Assembly: GCA_027596075.1 (NCBI GenBank)
Contig: JADGJC010000180.1
Location: forward strand, 1 to 46,518
Length of the DNA stretch: 46,518 bases
Origin: Rhizophlyctis rosea
Lineage: Eukaryota; Chytridiomycota; Chytridiomycetes; Rhizophlyctidales; Rhizophlyctidaceae
Direction: 5' to 3'
A model generated the notes under the pieces. It made no database searches and was not told where the DNA came from. It saw only the letters and a program-made list of their open reading frames with translations. This document shows positions 22,377-34,518 of the stretch, piece by piece. The stretch's first letter is position 1. Each line of letters opens with the position of its first letter. The translations under genes were made by a program, and so were the position numbers.

Positions 22377-25300
22377 TTACAAAGCGTCACCACCATTTGC
22401 TTTATCCATCCCCCCTTCATCATCACTTTCTTTTTCCACCTTGTCATGTTCGGCAGCATATGGCGGCGGAAACGGGAATTGAGGCGGTTTTGCATATCTG
22501 ATGCCCAATTCCTCTATATTTCTCTTCAATGCGAAGAAGAACCGTGTGCGCCGGTTCATGCGCTTGCCTGCGTCTTGCCTGCGGTCATGGTTTTGTGAGA
22601 AATGAGGTGCCCCGGTTGATCCGAAGCTGGAACGAAAAGAATAGTGTACGTACCAATTGCCCTTATGCTTCAGCCCTATGGTACATTTCATCTTGTTGAG
22701 CTCTTCGATTTCCGTGATGTGGATATCGCAGGTTGGCTGGAACTCTCGGCTTTCGGATTGGACGAACTCGAGCATTTTAGCTCGAAGGGAGCGAATCTTC
22801 TCTTCAGGGGTGTGGAAGTCTATATGATTTGAGCCCAGAGATGGAGGAACCAAGATGAGTGAGTAATTTGATTCACGAAATAGCGCAAGCTGTCATGTCA
22901 GGAGATTGAAATAGCTGAACATACCAAAGTCCAATGCGATAGATTCGGACTGCAGGTGTAGAATGAGGTGCACAGAGAGAGTCAGTATAACAATGTGGTG
23001 AAGGCATATGTCGATGAAGAAACATTAGACATGAACCCCGAAGATACTTACGATATCGCCCGACCGTCGTATATTATGTATGATTTTCTGGGCTATGAGA
23101 GCTGGTTTATGAAGCACGTTCACGAACATAAGTATGGGATAGCAGAATTTGAAGTTAGATACAGCTCCATATCAAGTTTTTCGAAACTTCAAGAGTCGGC
23201 AGCGACGCACTTACTTGTTGGCCAATATACCATCTGCCCATCAGATCGCATGAAAACCGTTGTGAGGACTCCCACATTCTCCACAATGTATGCGGTCCCG
23301 TCAATTATGACTCGATCACCTGAAGAGGCACGGAACGAATCAGTTCGATATCTCACCAAAGCATATTGATAGCAGATTCAGCATACCAGCATCATAAGGG
23401 TGAGTGACGAACAAAAACAGCAAACACTCGAATGTCTGCTTCGCCGCACCACCAAACACAAAACTCAATGCTAATACAAAACTCGTGAAGGGAAGCATTG
23501 CGCTCAAAGGAACTCCAAAGACTCCAAGAGCGACACAGAACGTCACAACTCCACTGACGATGTAGAAGACCCTATTTAGTTTTCCGACGGCTTGCGAGAG
23601 ATCGCGAAGAGCGCGGAACAGGCCGCGACGGTCTTTATACATGTGAATGACGGAGTCTTTGAGTTCTCTACGGGTTAGGGAACCATTGCCGTCTGAGTCG
23701 AAGATGGCGAAGGCGGCGGAAGCAGATTCGATGTTTGGGAAATAGCTGATGGAGAAATTAAGTTCTCAAATCCAACCTCCAACGCCATGAAAGAGAGTTG
23801 CAACACATACGGCTCAAAATCCTCAATAGTCAAATATCCCTTCACCCTCCCTCCCAAACTAGCGAACAACTTCTTCGCCAACTTCCCCGCGTGCATCTGA
23901 CTGGTAATATCCAAACGCTCAATCTCTTTCTGGTACTTCCTCCCTTGGAAGTCCTTCAAAGCGTTGATGGTCGGTTTGATCTTATCGGCTGGACTCAGAG
24001 TTCCAAATCTTCCCAAATCAGGGCTCTCCTGATTCGCCATGGCGGCATCGAGGATGGCTTCAGGTGTAACTGGCATGGCGGCAGAGGATGGGGTGCGAGT
24101 CATGGAGACACGAGAGGGGCGAGCGGAGATTGCGAGGGGAGGCGGTAAGTTGACAGATTTTCGGGGACGAGAAAGCGAGGTTGGTTGGCGGGAAAGAATG
24201 CCGGGGGGTGATACTCTGCTGGCTCGGGAGGGTTCAGAAAAGAGGGGGGCGGGTACAAGAAGGGAATGGCCGGATTGTTGGGCTGGTACTTCTTCGATTT
24301 TGTATTGATCGGCTTTAAATGTTTCGGGATCTCGAAACTTTAGCGTTGATGGTTGGGTTTGCAAGACGGATGTGGACGACGATGTTGTTGAGTCCTCAGC
24401 AGCTAGGGGCGATCGCTGGGGTGTCGGTTGCGCTTCAGGTCCTACCGACATTTGCTGCAATCTGACAAGATTGATTTGCGACAAATCTGCGGTACTATCA
24501 TCTGGACTCTGATTGAGTGATTGCATCGAACTGACTGTCACGTCATGAAAGCTGTTCGGCCTGCTCACTGACTGTCTCGAACCGCTGATCTTCATCCTGG
24601 ACACCCAATAGAGCGGATTCCCTCTCCTTGACCTTCTATTCTCCCTCGCATTACTGCTCTCATTTCCTGATTCTTCACTGGTTTCGCCGTGATCCGCAAC
24701 AATGATTGTTCGATTCAATGGATGCAGTGGATTGGGACTTTCGGGTGAAGTAGTGGGGGAAGCTGAAAGTTCTGCATTCAACTCCTGTGCTCTCTTTTTT
24801 GCGCGTGCGGCTTCTACCTCTGCTGGAACGAAATATTCGGTGAAGACGCGATTCTTGATGGACCTTCTTAGACGGTCCAGAACTGCGTTGAGAATAAATG
24901 TAACTACAACCAATATATTATGAGATGGACCATCATATATACCTCTCATTGCTCGCTTCGAAGCTCTGATTCTGTCCGCATATGCAATCCTGAAATAAAC
25001 GTGTGGTCAGCAACCCGTCCGCACGATTGGTATTCTCTCAACCTTACCGATGGAAGTTCACCGCTAAAAGTGGAAAACGAAGTCATCAGCTCAAAGGCAA
25101 TTATAGAGATCCCATACAATATGTTTCACATACCAATAATCTGCAAGGCAAGCTTTTGCAAAAACAAGCAAATCGCAAATACCATAGCGATGATCAAGAT
25201 TTGGAAAGTCGTATGCCAATAGGTGATTTTATCTTGCTGATTGAACAGAATCGCATACAGGACGACCACCAAAATGGCCCAGATGAGGATTGTGATGAAC

Positions 25301-26307
25301 ACTTTGAGGGCGACCACATACTGCAATGATAATGAGAGCCATACATCAATAAGACGATGCAAAGGGACTGTGATATCTGTTCGTACCTCCAATCTAGATC
25401 TCATCCTCTCGCTGCAGAATCCAAAGGTGATGTTGCAGATTTGCACCACCATGTATGGTACCGCATCCACCAAGTACCTTGGAAAGAATACAGATTCAGC
25501 TTCAGGCCACTTGGAATACATTTGCATTCTGCATAGCAGTGCATACTGCCAAACTACTCACCACAAAACGATCCACACCGCCCAATTAAGCGTTACCCAA
25601 ACGCTCCATCTCAAGATTTCCGTACTCAAATACAAAGTATCCCCAACATTGTCGAACAAATTTGGATCCCCATCTTTCCGCACCGCGGCTACCGCAACGA
25701 TTGCCGGCGTGGCGAGGATTAAAGACCCAGGGAAGAGGAGCACAAAACAGCGAGCCCAGTTTGGCAGCTCGTAGAACCAATTACAGGTGCGCTTGTTTTT
25801 GTGATCGTCGAACTCATTCTCCTCTTCCTCTTCATCTGATGCAGGCTCTTCTACGTGGAACCAGTCAAAGAGCTCGTCATCAATATCGATGTCCTGATGG
25901 CGGTCGGGTGATGCTTTTTCCCCAGTAGGTGTTGCTGGGTCCTTGCCCGGGTATGCAAGGGGAATATCTGCCTTTGCTTTGTGATGGGTGGGTGAATCTT
26001 CATCAGGGTTGAGCGTGGGAACCACTGGTGGGCGTGGCGGTATGACTTTCGAGATTTGTTTGGTCAAGGTTGAGGGTGGTAGAGGAGAAATAGTGGATGT
26101 TGGCGATGGGTTTATTGGGTGAGGTTGCAGGTGGTTGGGTTCGGGAGCGTTATGCGTTCCGCTGCGAGACAAAGTCCCATGAGGCGCATCCAGCGTTGGA
26201 GAATCGGGCTTTCCCGCAGTTATGGCCGAATGTATACGTCTGTTGGTAATTTCAGATGGCAACAAAGGTCGTGCAACATTCACGGGAACTACAGGCATGT
26301 CTGCCAT
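22377..26307 (-). CDS. MscS-family mechanosensitive ion channel with EF-hand (fungal Msy1/Msy2 type)
   Basis: Eleven exons: 26307-25562, 25477-25387, 25320-25134, 25063-25048, 24989-23811, 23745-23387, 23319-23215, 23101-23052, 22949-22925, 22819-22654 and 22578-22377, 1041 residues. The cytosolic N-terminus ends in an acidic stretch. Transmembrane segments follow (ARCFVLLFPGSLILATPAIV, LNWAVWIVLWYLVDAVPYMV, ITILIWAILVVVLYAILF), then AVNFHRIAYADRIRASKRA and a long Ser/Pro-rich loop. An EF-hand is at about 756-767 (DSDGNGSLTRRE). The pore region runs from RVFYIVSGVVTFCVALGVFG to FGGAAKQTFECLLF, with the beta domain (HPYDAGDRVIIDGTAYIVEN) and IIHNIRRSGDI. Family members sit in ER or vacuolar membranes and release ions on swelling, with Ca2+ sensed by the EF-hand. 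Start chosen at CCCATGG (MADMPVVP); an upstream in-frame ATG at 26505 would add 66 basic residues. Confidence 0.9.
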
Positions 26308-27190
26308 GGGACGCCGTTGCCGGTGCTCCCGTGAGTGAAGCCGCATCATGAGCAATCTTCGGAGTTGGTGCCGGAGTGGAATCCTTCGACGTATGCTCCT
26401 GCATCCTAACCTACTCGTCACCTTCCTATCATTAGTAGATGAACAATCCGCATGGATAATAACTGAGCGCAGTTGTGGGAAACCGAACTGAAAAGTTGAT
26501 CTCATTCGGAACAAAGATCATCCGAGGCCAAGTCGCTTAATCGGCCGAGAGAAGGTAATGCGGCCAGTGACATGGTAGATTAGACCCTGACTCGATCATG
26601 GGTCTGATTACTTAATGAGATCGCAAGATCGAGTTTATTTATTCAGAAGAAGCTTAATGATCGCGTGTACACTTACTCCTGAAGAAAGTCATGCCGAGTC
26701 GGGCGTTCGAAGTTTGAATCGCTGATGCCTGAAGGCATCCGGATATCCTTTGAGGCTCTGCTCATGTCAACTTACCCACATCTTTCGATCCGGTTCAATA
26801 TGTGACATGTAGACATGAATATGGAACTACGCTACGAAGACCGATTTCCCAAAGCATTTGGCATGTGCTCGAAAGGACCCTAAAGACCCTGGTGGTTGAC
26901 AGTTGTCGGGTCCCATCATATCTAAGCCACCTTACCCAATCAGCCTCCCAACGCAATGCCATGCGAAAAGGGAGTGAAGGACCCGCGTCAAATTGGCCCT
27001 GTGCTATTTTTGGATCGACTAATTCGCATTCCACCTTCCACTGACCAACCACAATTGGTCCAAAAAGAACTCGAGAAGTTGTTGCATGGGTATCATCGAA
27101 GTGCAGACGTTTCTTCCTCCGTTCATTTCTGTTCGTCTTCTTGGAAAGTCGTCGTCTGTCCCGTTTTCCTTCGTTCGGCTCGTTGACACC
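26308..27190. other. Divergent promoter region with several small hairpins
   Basis: Separates the MscS gene (minus) from the RING gene (plus). The 26519-26790 part contains GATC-GCAA-GATC at 26619-26630 inside CTCGATC/GATCGAG (26591-26597 with 26627-26633), and GATGCC-TGAA-GGCATC at 26724-26739. No open frame is convincing. An ATG at 27086 would extend the RING protein by 35 residues. Confidence 0.4.
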
Positions 27191-29124
27191 ATGACGGACC
27201 TTATATTACCCAAATCCTCTGCATCCCGGCGTGCAAGTATTATCACCATCCTCTCCATGTCGCCCAGCACACGATCATCCACAAACAATGGCATCCCATC
27301 ATCAAAGCTCTTATCCCAGCGGCGGCGGAGTGCGTTGGTGAATTTTACTGCAGTGCCCGTCCCGCCTTCGTATGCCACCTTGCCCCGTAAACACGCGCGG
27401 GCACAACATGGCAGGGAAGGAGATCCATGTTGCATTGCTTGCGCGGCGGAAGACGACTCTGTGGACAGTCACCAAACAACGAGCGGGACCTTGTACAGGC
27501 GACTGTTTCGGCCATCATCCGCTCCTGGCAAATCAAAGCATGCTGATTTAAAGGAGTCCACCTCGGTGAAGCATGCCTTGTCTGGTGCGGCCGCGAAGGA
27601 AGTGGACTCTTTGCTTCCATTGTTGACCCACCTGCCTGAATTCATGTCTGCAATGGTTCGAGGCCATTACTTGCGAGATTTGGTAGATGATGTCCGGTGC
27701 GCAAAGGGCGAGGAGAAGCGCCGAGTGGCCATCGAGTTGGCAGTGAAGGCCTTGGACAGGGTATGTTTTGACGCGGCCTTTCAGTTGTTTATCAAAGGAT
27801 ATTTGCTCATCTTCTTAACCTCACAGGAGATTGCAAGGATTCAGCGTTTTGCAGACGCGAAGGTGGCATCACTGACGAAGCTTTTGGAGACTGTCACCGT
27901 GGAGATTGCCAAGCTGGTAAGTGTTACTGAGTCTGCGTTTGGTATGACGGATATCGAATTTTTATGGCTTTCCGTTGCTGTCAGACTTCTCCACATGACT
28001 CTTTGACGGCTCAAACCTATGAACTGCGATCTTTCTCAGAGTGGTATGTGCCGGAACGCCGAGCACTCGTCAAACACCTTATAGCTGAGGATTTCATGTT
28101 CCGAAAACGATCGGGTTCCGCTTCAACAGTTGTGCTTGATGATGCGGAAGGGTTGGGGGACAGTACAGCTTCTTCGACAGTGCAGAGCGGAAGACCTCAC
28201 AAACATGATCTGGACGTTGAAATGTTGACTGAGAGGGAAAAGGAGCGTGATGAACTGATGAGAGAGTTTATGTTTGCCTTTGAGAGGAAGGCTACTGGAA
28301 TGGTCAGTATCTTCCTTGCTGCATCATTAACTGGCACAATCGACGTTTTCGAATTCTCATTTCATATGGATGTTTACATCAACAGGCAAATGGACGGAAA
28401 CTCAAACCTGTCCGGCATGTCACATCATCCATCTACAAGTTTGACCGAGACAGCTACCTCCTCTCTTCCTTCCTCACACATGCCCACATCTCCCTTCATA
28501 CGTTCATCAGTACTCTTGATGCTCTCACAACTCCCTTAACCGTCGAAGCTCTCTTCCATTCCTTGTCTCAAGCAATCTCCGAAACCCAAGCATGGTGTTC
28601 AGTAGCATTTTCAAACATGATGGTACGTCATTTTGTCCTGCACTTTCTACCATTTCCCAACTAATACGTTGCTCTCAGACACTCTTTACAACTCTACAAC
28701 CTGATCCAGAGGACTTCACATGCCCAATCTGCCTATCCCTCTTCCACGCACCCGTCATCATCCCTTCATGCCGTCACCGCTTCTGCAAAACCTGCCTCAC
28801 AAGCCATTATCGCGCCAACACGTACTGGAGTTATATGTGGTACGAGGATGTGACGTGTCCGATTTGTAGGGCGGAGTGGTGTGGCTTCAAGAGGGATAGA
28901 GGATGTGAGAAGTAAGTGCTTCACAAGTTTTCCTTGGCCCTTTTCGCCTCCTTTATCTGACTCATCATTGTGCTGTTCGTCATTACAGTTTGGTGAAAAC
29001 CTACTTCCCGCGCGAATACTCACAACAAGCGCACGATGCACGTATCGAAGAATTCAGGAGTGGAATTCGGATGAGGGTGCGGTTGATGAAGAGGCGATTG
29101 GTGTTTTGGGGAGGGTGGTTTTGA
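27191..29124 (+). CDS. RING-finger E3 ubiquitin ligase, SPX-RING-like
   Basis: Six exons, 27191-27760, 27827-27916, 27985-28302, 28386-28622, 28679-28911 and 28989-29124, giving 527 residues. The C-terminus has a C3HC4 RING: CPICLSLFHAPVIIPSCRHR, FCKTCLTSHY, then CPICRAEW. It is followed by LVKTYFPREYSQQAHDARIEE, which resembles the YFPKEVKEKQ tail of fungal C3HC4-and-SPX proteins. Upstream segments also fit that architecture: EIARIQRFADAKVASLTKLL (a helix like the SPX helix that contacts the kinase or phosphate sensor) and SSIYKFDRDSYLLSSFL. The first 150 residues are basic and Ser-rich. Known relatives tune phosphate homeostasis by ubiquitination; SPX membership is inferred from weak motifs. 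Start at CACCATGACGG preferred on context. Confidence 0.75.
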
Positions 29125-29408
29125 TTGAAATACTTGCGACACTGCTTGTACATAAACCCGGAAGACAGTACAAATGAACATGTAAGATATCTTATCGGGG
29201 GCTGGTACCCCTTTTGTATATTAAGATCGACGTTTACACAAATACTCGTGATAATGGAAGGACTTTGTTTCTACTATGTCTGGTTCGTGGGTTGATTGGG
29301 GAATGTTAGCGATGAGTGCGCACATCATAAAGAAGCATCATACGCACGATTGCTTTTCTAGAGGCCTCTCCACCAACACCAGTAATACAACAAAGCGTGC
29401 GTACACAC

Positions 29409-30974
29409 TCATGCATCACCATCAGAAGACACCACATCAATATCCGACGGTGCTCTAGCATAATACTCCGTCAATGAAAACACAGATTGGGGTGACGTTG
29501 CATCATCTTCCCCCTCTTCCTTCTGGCTCCCAGCTTCAGTGACCATTCGCAAGGGCTCCGATCCACCTTCCCGATGTTCCGGGGGTGCGGCGAGCTTGAC
29601 AGGTCCCGTCGGCGTGGGTGTGCCGGCCTGCTCTAAAATATTTGCAGCGGAAGAAGCGGATTGTGTCCGGATGGATTTTTCTGTAACGGTCATGCTTGAA
29701 AGGGAGGATGCAGGGGACAGCATTGCGTCAAAGACATGGGGGCGTGGAATGATAGGTTCTGGCAGCGTTACGATGGCAGGGACCGGGATTGATGGAGTGG
29801 TGTCTGCATGGTAGAGCGAGTATTAGGTTTGTCAGACGTCAAAGTATTGGCGTCATCCTACCATAGTTGACTTCGGTAAAGGACATATGCTGCAGTGATG
29901 TTGGTGGCGCCTGTGCATCTGTAGACTTGCCCGTCAACAATGGATTTCGCAACATATGCAGCGGATTTCGATGACTCCACCTATGATGGACACAAGGTTG
30001 ATGACCTTAGAAAGTTCATCGGAATGATTTGCAAGCGGATTGCCAGCAACTGTAAGTCCTGCAGAAGGCTATAAGCGAATTCGTTGGGCTGGGCATATGA
30101 AAGAGTTTAAAAGTTATCCACCTTTGAGCTCCTTCAATTGCAGTATCGCTCCCAGCTTGTGAAGATCATTGTTGGCGAGACCGAGAAATTGCTGAACAAA
30201 TATGGAAGTCAGCGGCATGATCAAGCGAGCTGCCGGAATGATTGTGCCTCCACATTACCAGTTGGACCAACTTTGCAAAAGTCTCCGGGATCTCCGTCAC
30301 TTTATTGTCCGACAATGACAAGCTTATTAGCCTGTTCCGCAATACCGTGAGTTAATCGCACCCTTCACCGCCGCGCACTGCAACTCCACTCCAGCGCGCA
30401 GCAACTCCACGAATCAAACACCACATACCTCCCCGCCCCACAAACACTCTCCGGCACACCCACCAGCCCATTCCTACTGAGATTCAACTTCGACAATATC
30501 GGAAATTTGTCCATTCTCGCTGCGTCGATCGCCTCCTTCGTCAGATTGTTATCGCCCAGAGAAAGTGTCTCCAACTTGGTGAGCTTGTACATATCAGGGG
30601 GAAGGACAGTCAGACTGTTTGATGTGAGGTGGAGGATTTTGAGATGTTTCAGGGTGCTGACGTCGGGTGTTAGGACCCTCAAGTTGTTCTGGCTGGATCG
30701 AAGGGCGATTAAAGCGCATGTTGATGTGATGTCAAGCGCACAGGAGTCATACCTGAGGTTCAGGTAAGTCAGTTGGCGAACGCTGAACACGGCTTGCGGG
30801 ATAGATTCCAAGGCGGAATAGCTGAGTTGGAGGCCCTATAGATGCTTGAGCATGACATGTTATGGAGCGGTATCATATTTCAAACGCCTGAGATTTCACC
30901 TCGCCCTCATGAGCGATGCTTGATGAAGAGTCGTCATCCTTCTTTTTCGAACGAAGAGGCTTTGGTGAGGCCAT
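29409..30974 (-). CDS. Leucine-rich-repeat protein
   Basis: Eight exons: 30974-30900, 30835-30753, 30692-30429, 30331-30259, 30191-30122, 30058-29981, 29918-29862 and 29803-29409, 364 residues, all in phase. After a Lys/Ser-rich start (MASPKPLRSKKKDDD) come LRRs of the x-LxxLxLxxNxL type: LKHLKILHLTSNSLTVLPPD, MYKLTKLETLSLGDNNLT, FPILSKLNLSRNGLVGVPES, LISLSLSDNKVTEIPETFAK and QFLGLANNDLHKLGAI, then LTVAGNPLANHSDELSKV as a capping motif. The last 130 residues are Ser/Pro/Thr-rich and disordered. The intracellular short-type LRR with no signal peptide suggests a protein-binding scaffold such as a phosphatase regulator, or an axonemal-type LRR protein; I cannot decide. Several exon borders fall inside repeats. 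Confidence 0.8.
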
Positions 30975-31145
30975 ATGGGACTTTGGAAGAAAATTCGTAT
31001 CGAAGTCAAATTGACTTGAGATGGAGAAGGAGACTGAAAAATAGCAATGAATCAAGAGGGAGAAGGTGGTAAACTCTGACCATGATCGGGTGAGGCGTCA
31101 TGGACCCGTGGCGCATGAGTCGCGATTCCCTCACAGTTTGTGTCT

Positions 31146-31275
31146 ACCGCAAAAATCGGAAAACAGTCACTCGTGGCGTTACTTGGCCACGCCATGCACA
31201 GTGAAGCCACAAGACGGGACAGCGAAGTAGAACTATGATAAGCCACGAGTGATTGTTTTCCGATTTTTGCGGTAT
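31146..31275. mobile_element. MITE-like inverted-repeat element flanked by TA
   Basis: Arms 31146-31177 and 31242-31273 are 32 bp long and match with a single mismatch, so the whole can fold into one long hairpin with a 64-bp loop. The ends read TA-CCGCAAAAATCGG and CCGATTTTTGCGG-TA, so the CCGC...GCGG element is flanked on both sides by TA, as expected for the TA target duplication of Tc1/mariner-like elements. It has no coding capacity. It lies between the LRR gene and the LaeA-like gene. Confidence 0.65.
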
Positions 31276-31552
31276 TTGAGTTTTGCAACTCGAAAGACCG
31301 GGTGAGCCTTTGAGTCGACGTATGTTGAACTTGGACGATGCATGTTGATTCGCACCACCACGGCCGTACAGACATGTATTTAAAACTGCACCTCGCAATG
31401 ACCAACCTGTGCATGTGTTGCGACGCGTTCCGTCGAACGCCAGTCGGATCAATCTCTCCAAATGTGATGTATGAATACAACCGTCATAGAAATATACCTT
31501 GCCCACCGCATGACCCATCCATTACAACCATTCTATAAGAAAGTTCATTTTA

Positions 31553-32888
31553 TCAAGCCTTCCTCCCACAAACTGCCACAACTCCAGCCCTCCCCTCACA
31601 TCCCTCCAACTCCGCCATCGTCCCAGTGATGACCGCCTCATATTCCTCCCGACTAGCCCGCCCCGTTCCTACAATGACCGGCATCATAGCGCGTTGCGCA
31701 GCAAAGATTGTATCCCGAGCAAGGGATGCTGACCAATCGTGGCGAGGGTTTTTGGGCGAGACGGAGAAGGGGATTTGGTAGGAATGGGCTGTTAGGGTTT
31801 CTGGAAGGATGTACGGGTCGAGTAAAGAAGGGAGGTGTAGTGCTATGTCGAGATTCACGTTTCGGTGTAGGAGTAATGTTGTCACTACACAAGAGGGCGT
31901 GGTTAGGTATCGCGTTTATGGTGAATCTGGACATACCCCACTCATACACTTACTCCATCCCATCCACTTGTCCTGTGCCGGTGTCCAGCCCCTAGCAGGC
32001 CACTCCAGCTCCACCATCTCAATCCATCCGCCCCGTTTGGTGACCCGCACCAACTCTTTGATAACGTAATCCCACTCCTGTGACCGGACTTTGTCAAATA
32101 CAAACGCGATGCGGACGTAGTCGAAGGTATCAGTTGCGAAGGGTAGTGGATATGCTGGTGATGGGTGATGATGGTAGTGCAAATTTCGGTACGTAGATGC
32201 GGGTATGGATGTTGACGGGCAAAGGGAATGAATGAATGCGTGCGGAAAGTCTTGTGCCATCTGTTATGGCGTCAAGTGCATGATTAGAGCGCATGTGACA
32301 TGTTGCAAGTTCTTCTCGGTCTCACCTCTGTGGCCCAAAGGTTGCAAACGGACGATACATCAAGAATCAAAGACCCGGGTATACTCAACGAGCCCGACAC
32401 TGGTGCGCAAAAGTTTCCATCGAAGATATTCCGTAACAAACAATGCTGTCCCGAAAAGGGTGAATCCAACGAGATCTGGAACCAAGATCTGGCCTTGTTG
32501 GGATATTGGCAATAAGTCTCACCTGCAGTCGCAATCTTTCCATATCATCATCAGCATTCAGTGCGGGATACATCTCATCCGTGCTATTCAGCATCATAAC
32601 ATTGGGCCATTCTCGCCGTGAACCCGAGTGTCTTGACCGGATGGATGGACTCCGTCCCCTCGTTTCGCCATACTTTTGATCTTTTGACCATCGTCTCAGT
32701 TCCGATAACTTCAAGGTGTTAAACTTAGGTCGAGGAAGAGTGCCGTTTGACGATGGGGGAGTTGGGGGACTTGGAGGGGTTGAGGACGTGGAGTAGTATG
32801 AGGAGTTGATTGTTGGTGGTGGGGAGTGCTCTCTTGGGATGTTTTCATCTAGGCAGGGTGGGGAGGGTGCTTGGCAAGTGTTACCCAT
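31553..32888 (-). CDS. LaeA-like class I methyltransferase with degenerate SAM loop
   Basis: Four exons, 32888-32523, 32445-32326, 32260-31954 and 31884-31553, give 374 residues. The Ser/Pro-rich N-terminus contains NSTDEMYPALNADDDMERLR, joined to LQHCLLRNIFDGNFCAPVSG, the hallmark lead-in of the fungal LaeA-like methyltransferases. Where these proteins normally carry VLDVGCGPGTW, this one reads ILDVSSVCNLW (about 149-158), lacking every glycine of motif I. Later motifs persist: LPFATDTFDYVRIAFVF, IKELVRVTKRGGWIEMVELE and the C-terminal Rossmann tail. The family includes regulators of secondary metabolism and development. Without the glycine loop this copy may not bind SAM and could be a regulatory pseudoenzyme. 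Intron 3 uses the GTAAGT donor inside WSKC; a GTATGT donor 24 nt later would give a stop. Confidence 0.78.
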
Positions 32889-34518
32889 TCTGCTAGGCAC
32901 ATACGTGGAGACTGTGGGCGGTGGAGGCTTTCGGCTTTCTCAAATTTATGACTTTTCCTGCTCGGAAGTCGGGTACCGTGTCTTTCCGCTTCCCATAGAA
33001 TATTACCCTGCAAACCGGACCCGTCACTGTCAATCAGCCGAAGCAACTTCGGTTTAGCCAAACGAAAGAGAAGGATGATGTGGAACGACTTGAGTATATA
33101 AGTTGTTGCAAATTCTCCGTCAGCGAATGGATAAACAATGACATCAATTGGGTTTATCTCTGAACCTCTGGAAGCGTGCCACAAGACGACCGCGCATTGA
33201 GCAAATTGCCTCCATTTTTTCGAGGCCTCCTTCTTGTGCTCCGTGTGCGCTGTGGCCTGCGTTGATCCTTCATGCAAAACCCAATCGAAACAAGGTAGAA
33301 AGTTCGTTTGGGCGTAAGAGGTGTTGCCTTCACCTTGCCGCGCATGGCCCGGAAGTGGCTTTTGTGGCTGATATATCCGGGCCAAGACCACCACCTCCTA
33401 CAATTTCGAAGGCCGCCAAAGGCAAGATTAGAGTTGAAGGCACACCGAATTTGGTAACTTCTTCCAATTGTGTTCAAGAATCTCCATGCGAATGAGTGTT
33501 TTGTGAACCCCTGTCTTGCCTGTTGCGGTCAAAATTGTGGGACAAGGCACAAACACATGCTGCCACCCAGAAAATTGTTGTGTGCACCGACCTCCACCTC
33601 CGGCTGGCGGTGCCAATAGCGTAAGCAACTTAATTCTCAGCTCAAGTTGGTACATTGTTCGATGGAGGTTGTTCAGCGGCGAGCACATTCGCTGACGAAT
33701 GCACGACTTGTGTGGCCCTTGCACTTGCATCTCTTCATCCCTCTTTTCTTCACGATTACAACCATCGTCCTTGCGAAAATCATATGTGGGGATCAAGTAT
33801 TGAAGTGAAGTTGTGCTGTGGTTGAAGGACGTTGGAAGATGTGGAACTCCGCGTTCAAATCTTCGCCAGCACCATCATACAATCTTCGCCAGCACCATCA
33901 TACAGCCGTTTTTCGTCAAGATTTCTATTGCCACAATACGATCCTTCTGTTTTGATGCTTCTGAAGTGGTGACGCTGTGCGATGTACTACTGTTAACCGA
34001 CATTGGAAGACAGCAGGCAGAGTATCTGCTCCACAACTGACTGAAAATTGTAGTGCACGTCAGGTAGTGGGCCACTTTGAGTGTCCGCAGTACATTGCGA
34101 CTCGTGTTTTCTATGGCAACTCTTCAAGGTGTTGAACAGCCAAGCATTCCCGGATTCCTAGCGACCTTTCATATAAAGAAGATCGGCTGAGGAAATTGGT
34201 GGGGTGGAGTGGAAGAGATGGGAAGTGCGACGAATGACGCAAACAGGCCGAGAAATTGACCACCCATTTTAGATGGAGGCACAATCACTGTCGCTCCAAT
34301 AAGACATGCGCCACTCCGCTGCCTGCTTGTGGCAAAGTTTCCCACGCATTTTGCAAGACTCCAACTTCACTTCCTCTCAAACCCAAAATATGCATCCAAT
34401 CTCCCCCAACCATCTTCACACGATAAAAGAAAGGACGCACATAACTACGCCATACCAAAGTTCCGAAGTCACGAACTACTCCGCCCAGCACCGCTCATCG
34501 CTGTAACAAGTTAGTGCG
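32889..34518. other. Long intergenic region without a recognisable gene
   Basis: About 1.6 kb. Several minus-strand open frames of 100-180 codons overlap one another (32849-33394, 33154-33477, 33428-33796), but none shows a domain or consistent coding bias. A perfect 23-bp tandem duplication lies at 33858-33903. The right end should hold the promoter of the ABCF gene. Confidence 0.45.
33858..33903. repeat. Perfect 23-bp tandem duplication
   Basis: The unit AATCTTCGCCAGCACCATCA plus TAC occurs at 33858-33880 and again, without mismatch, at 33881-33903. It lies in non-coding DNA and is probably a recent replication-slippage event. Confidence 0.85.

Noticed and set aside
23746..23810. MscS frame reading on through VGFENLISPSAIS
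   Set aside because: A GTATGT donor at 23810 and CAG acceptor restore EPYFPNIESASAAF directly before the EF-hand.
25558..25560. In-frame TGA inside the MscS gene
   Set aside because: Removed by an 84-nt intron 25561-25478 with GTGAGT donor and TTCCAAG acceptor; the joined protein WIVLWYLVDAVPYM keeps the membrane helix.
31052..31518. Minus-strand frames of 124-142 codons over the MITE-like element
   Set aside because: They run through the inverted repeat and show no domain or splice support.
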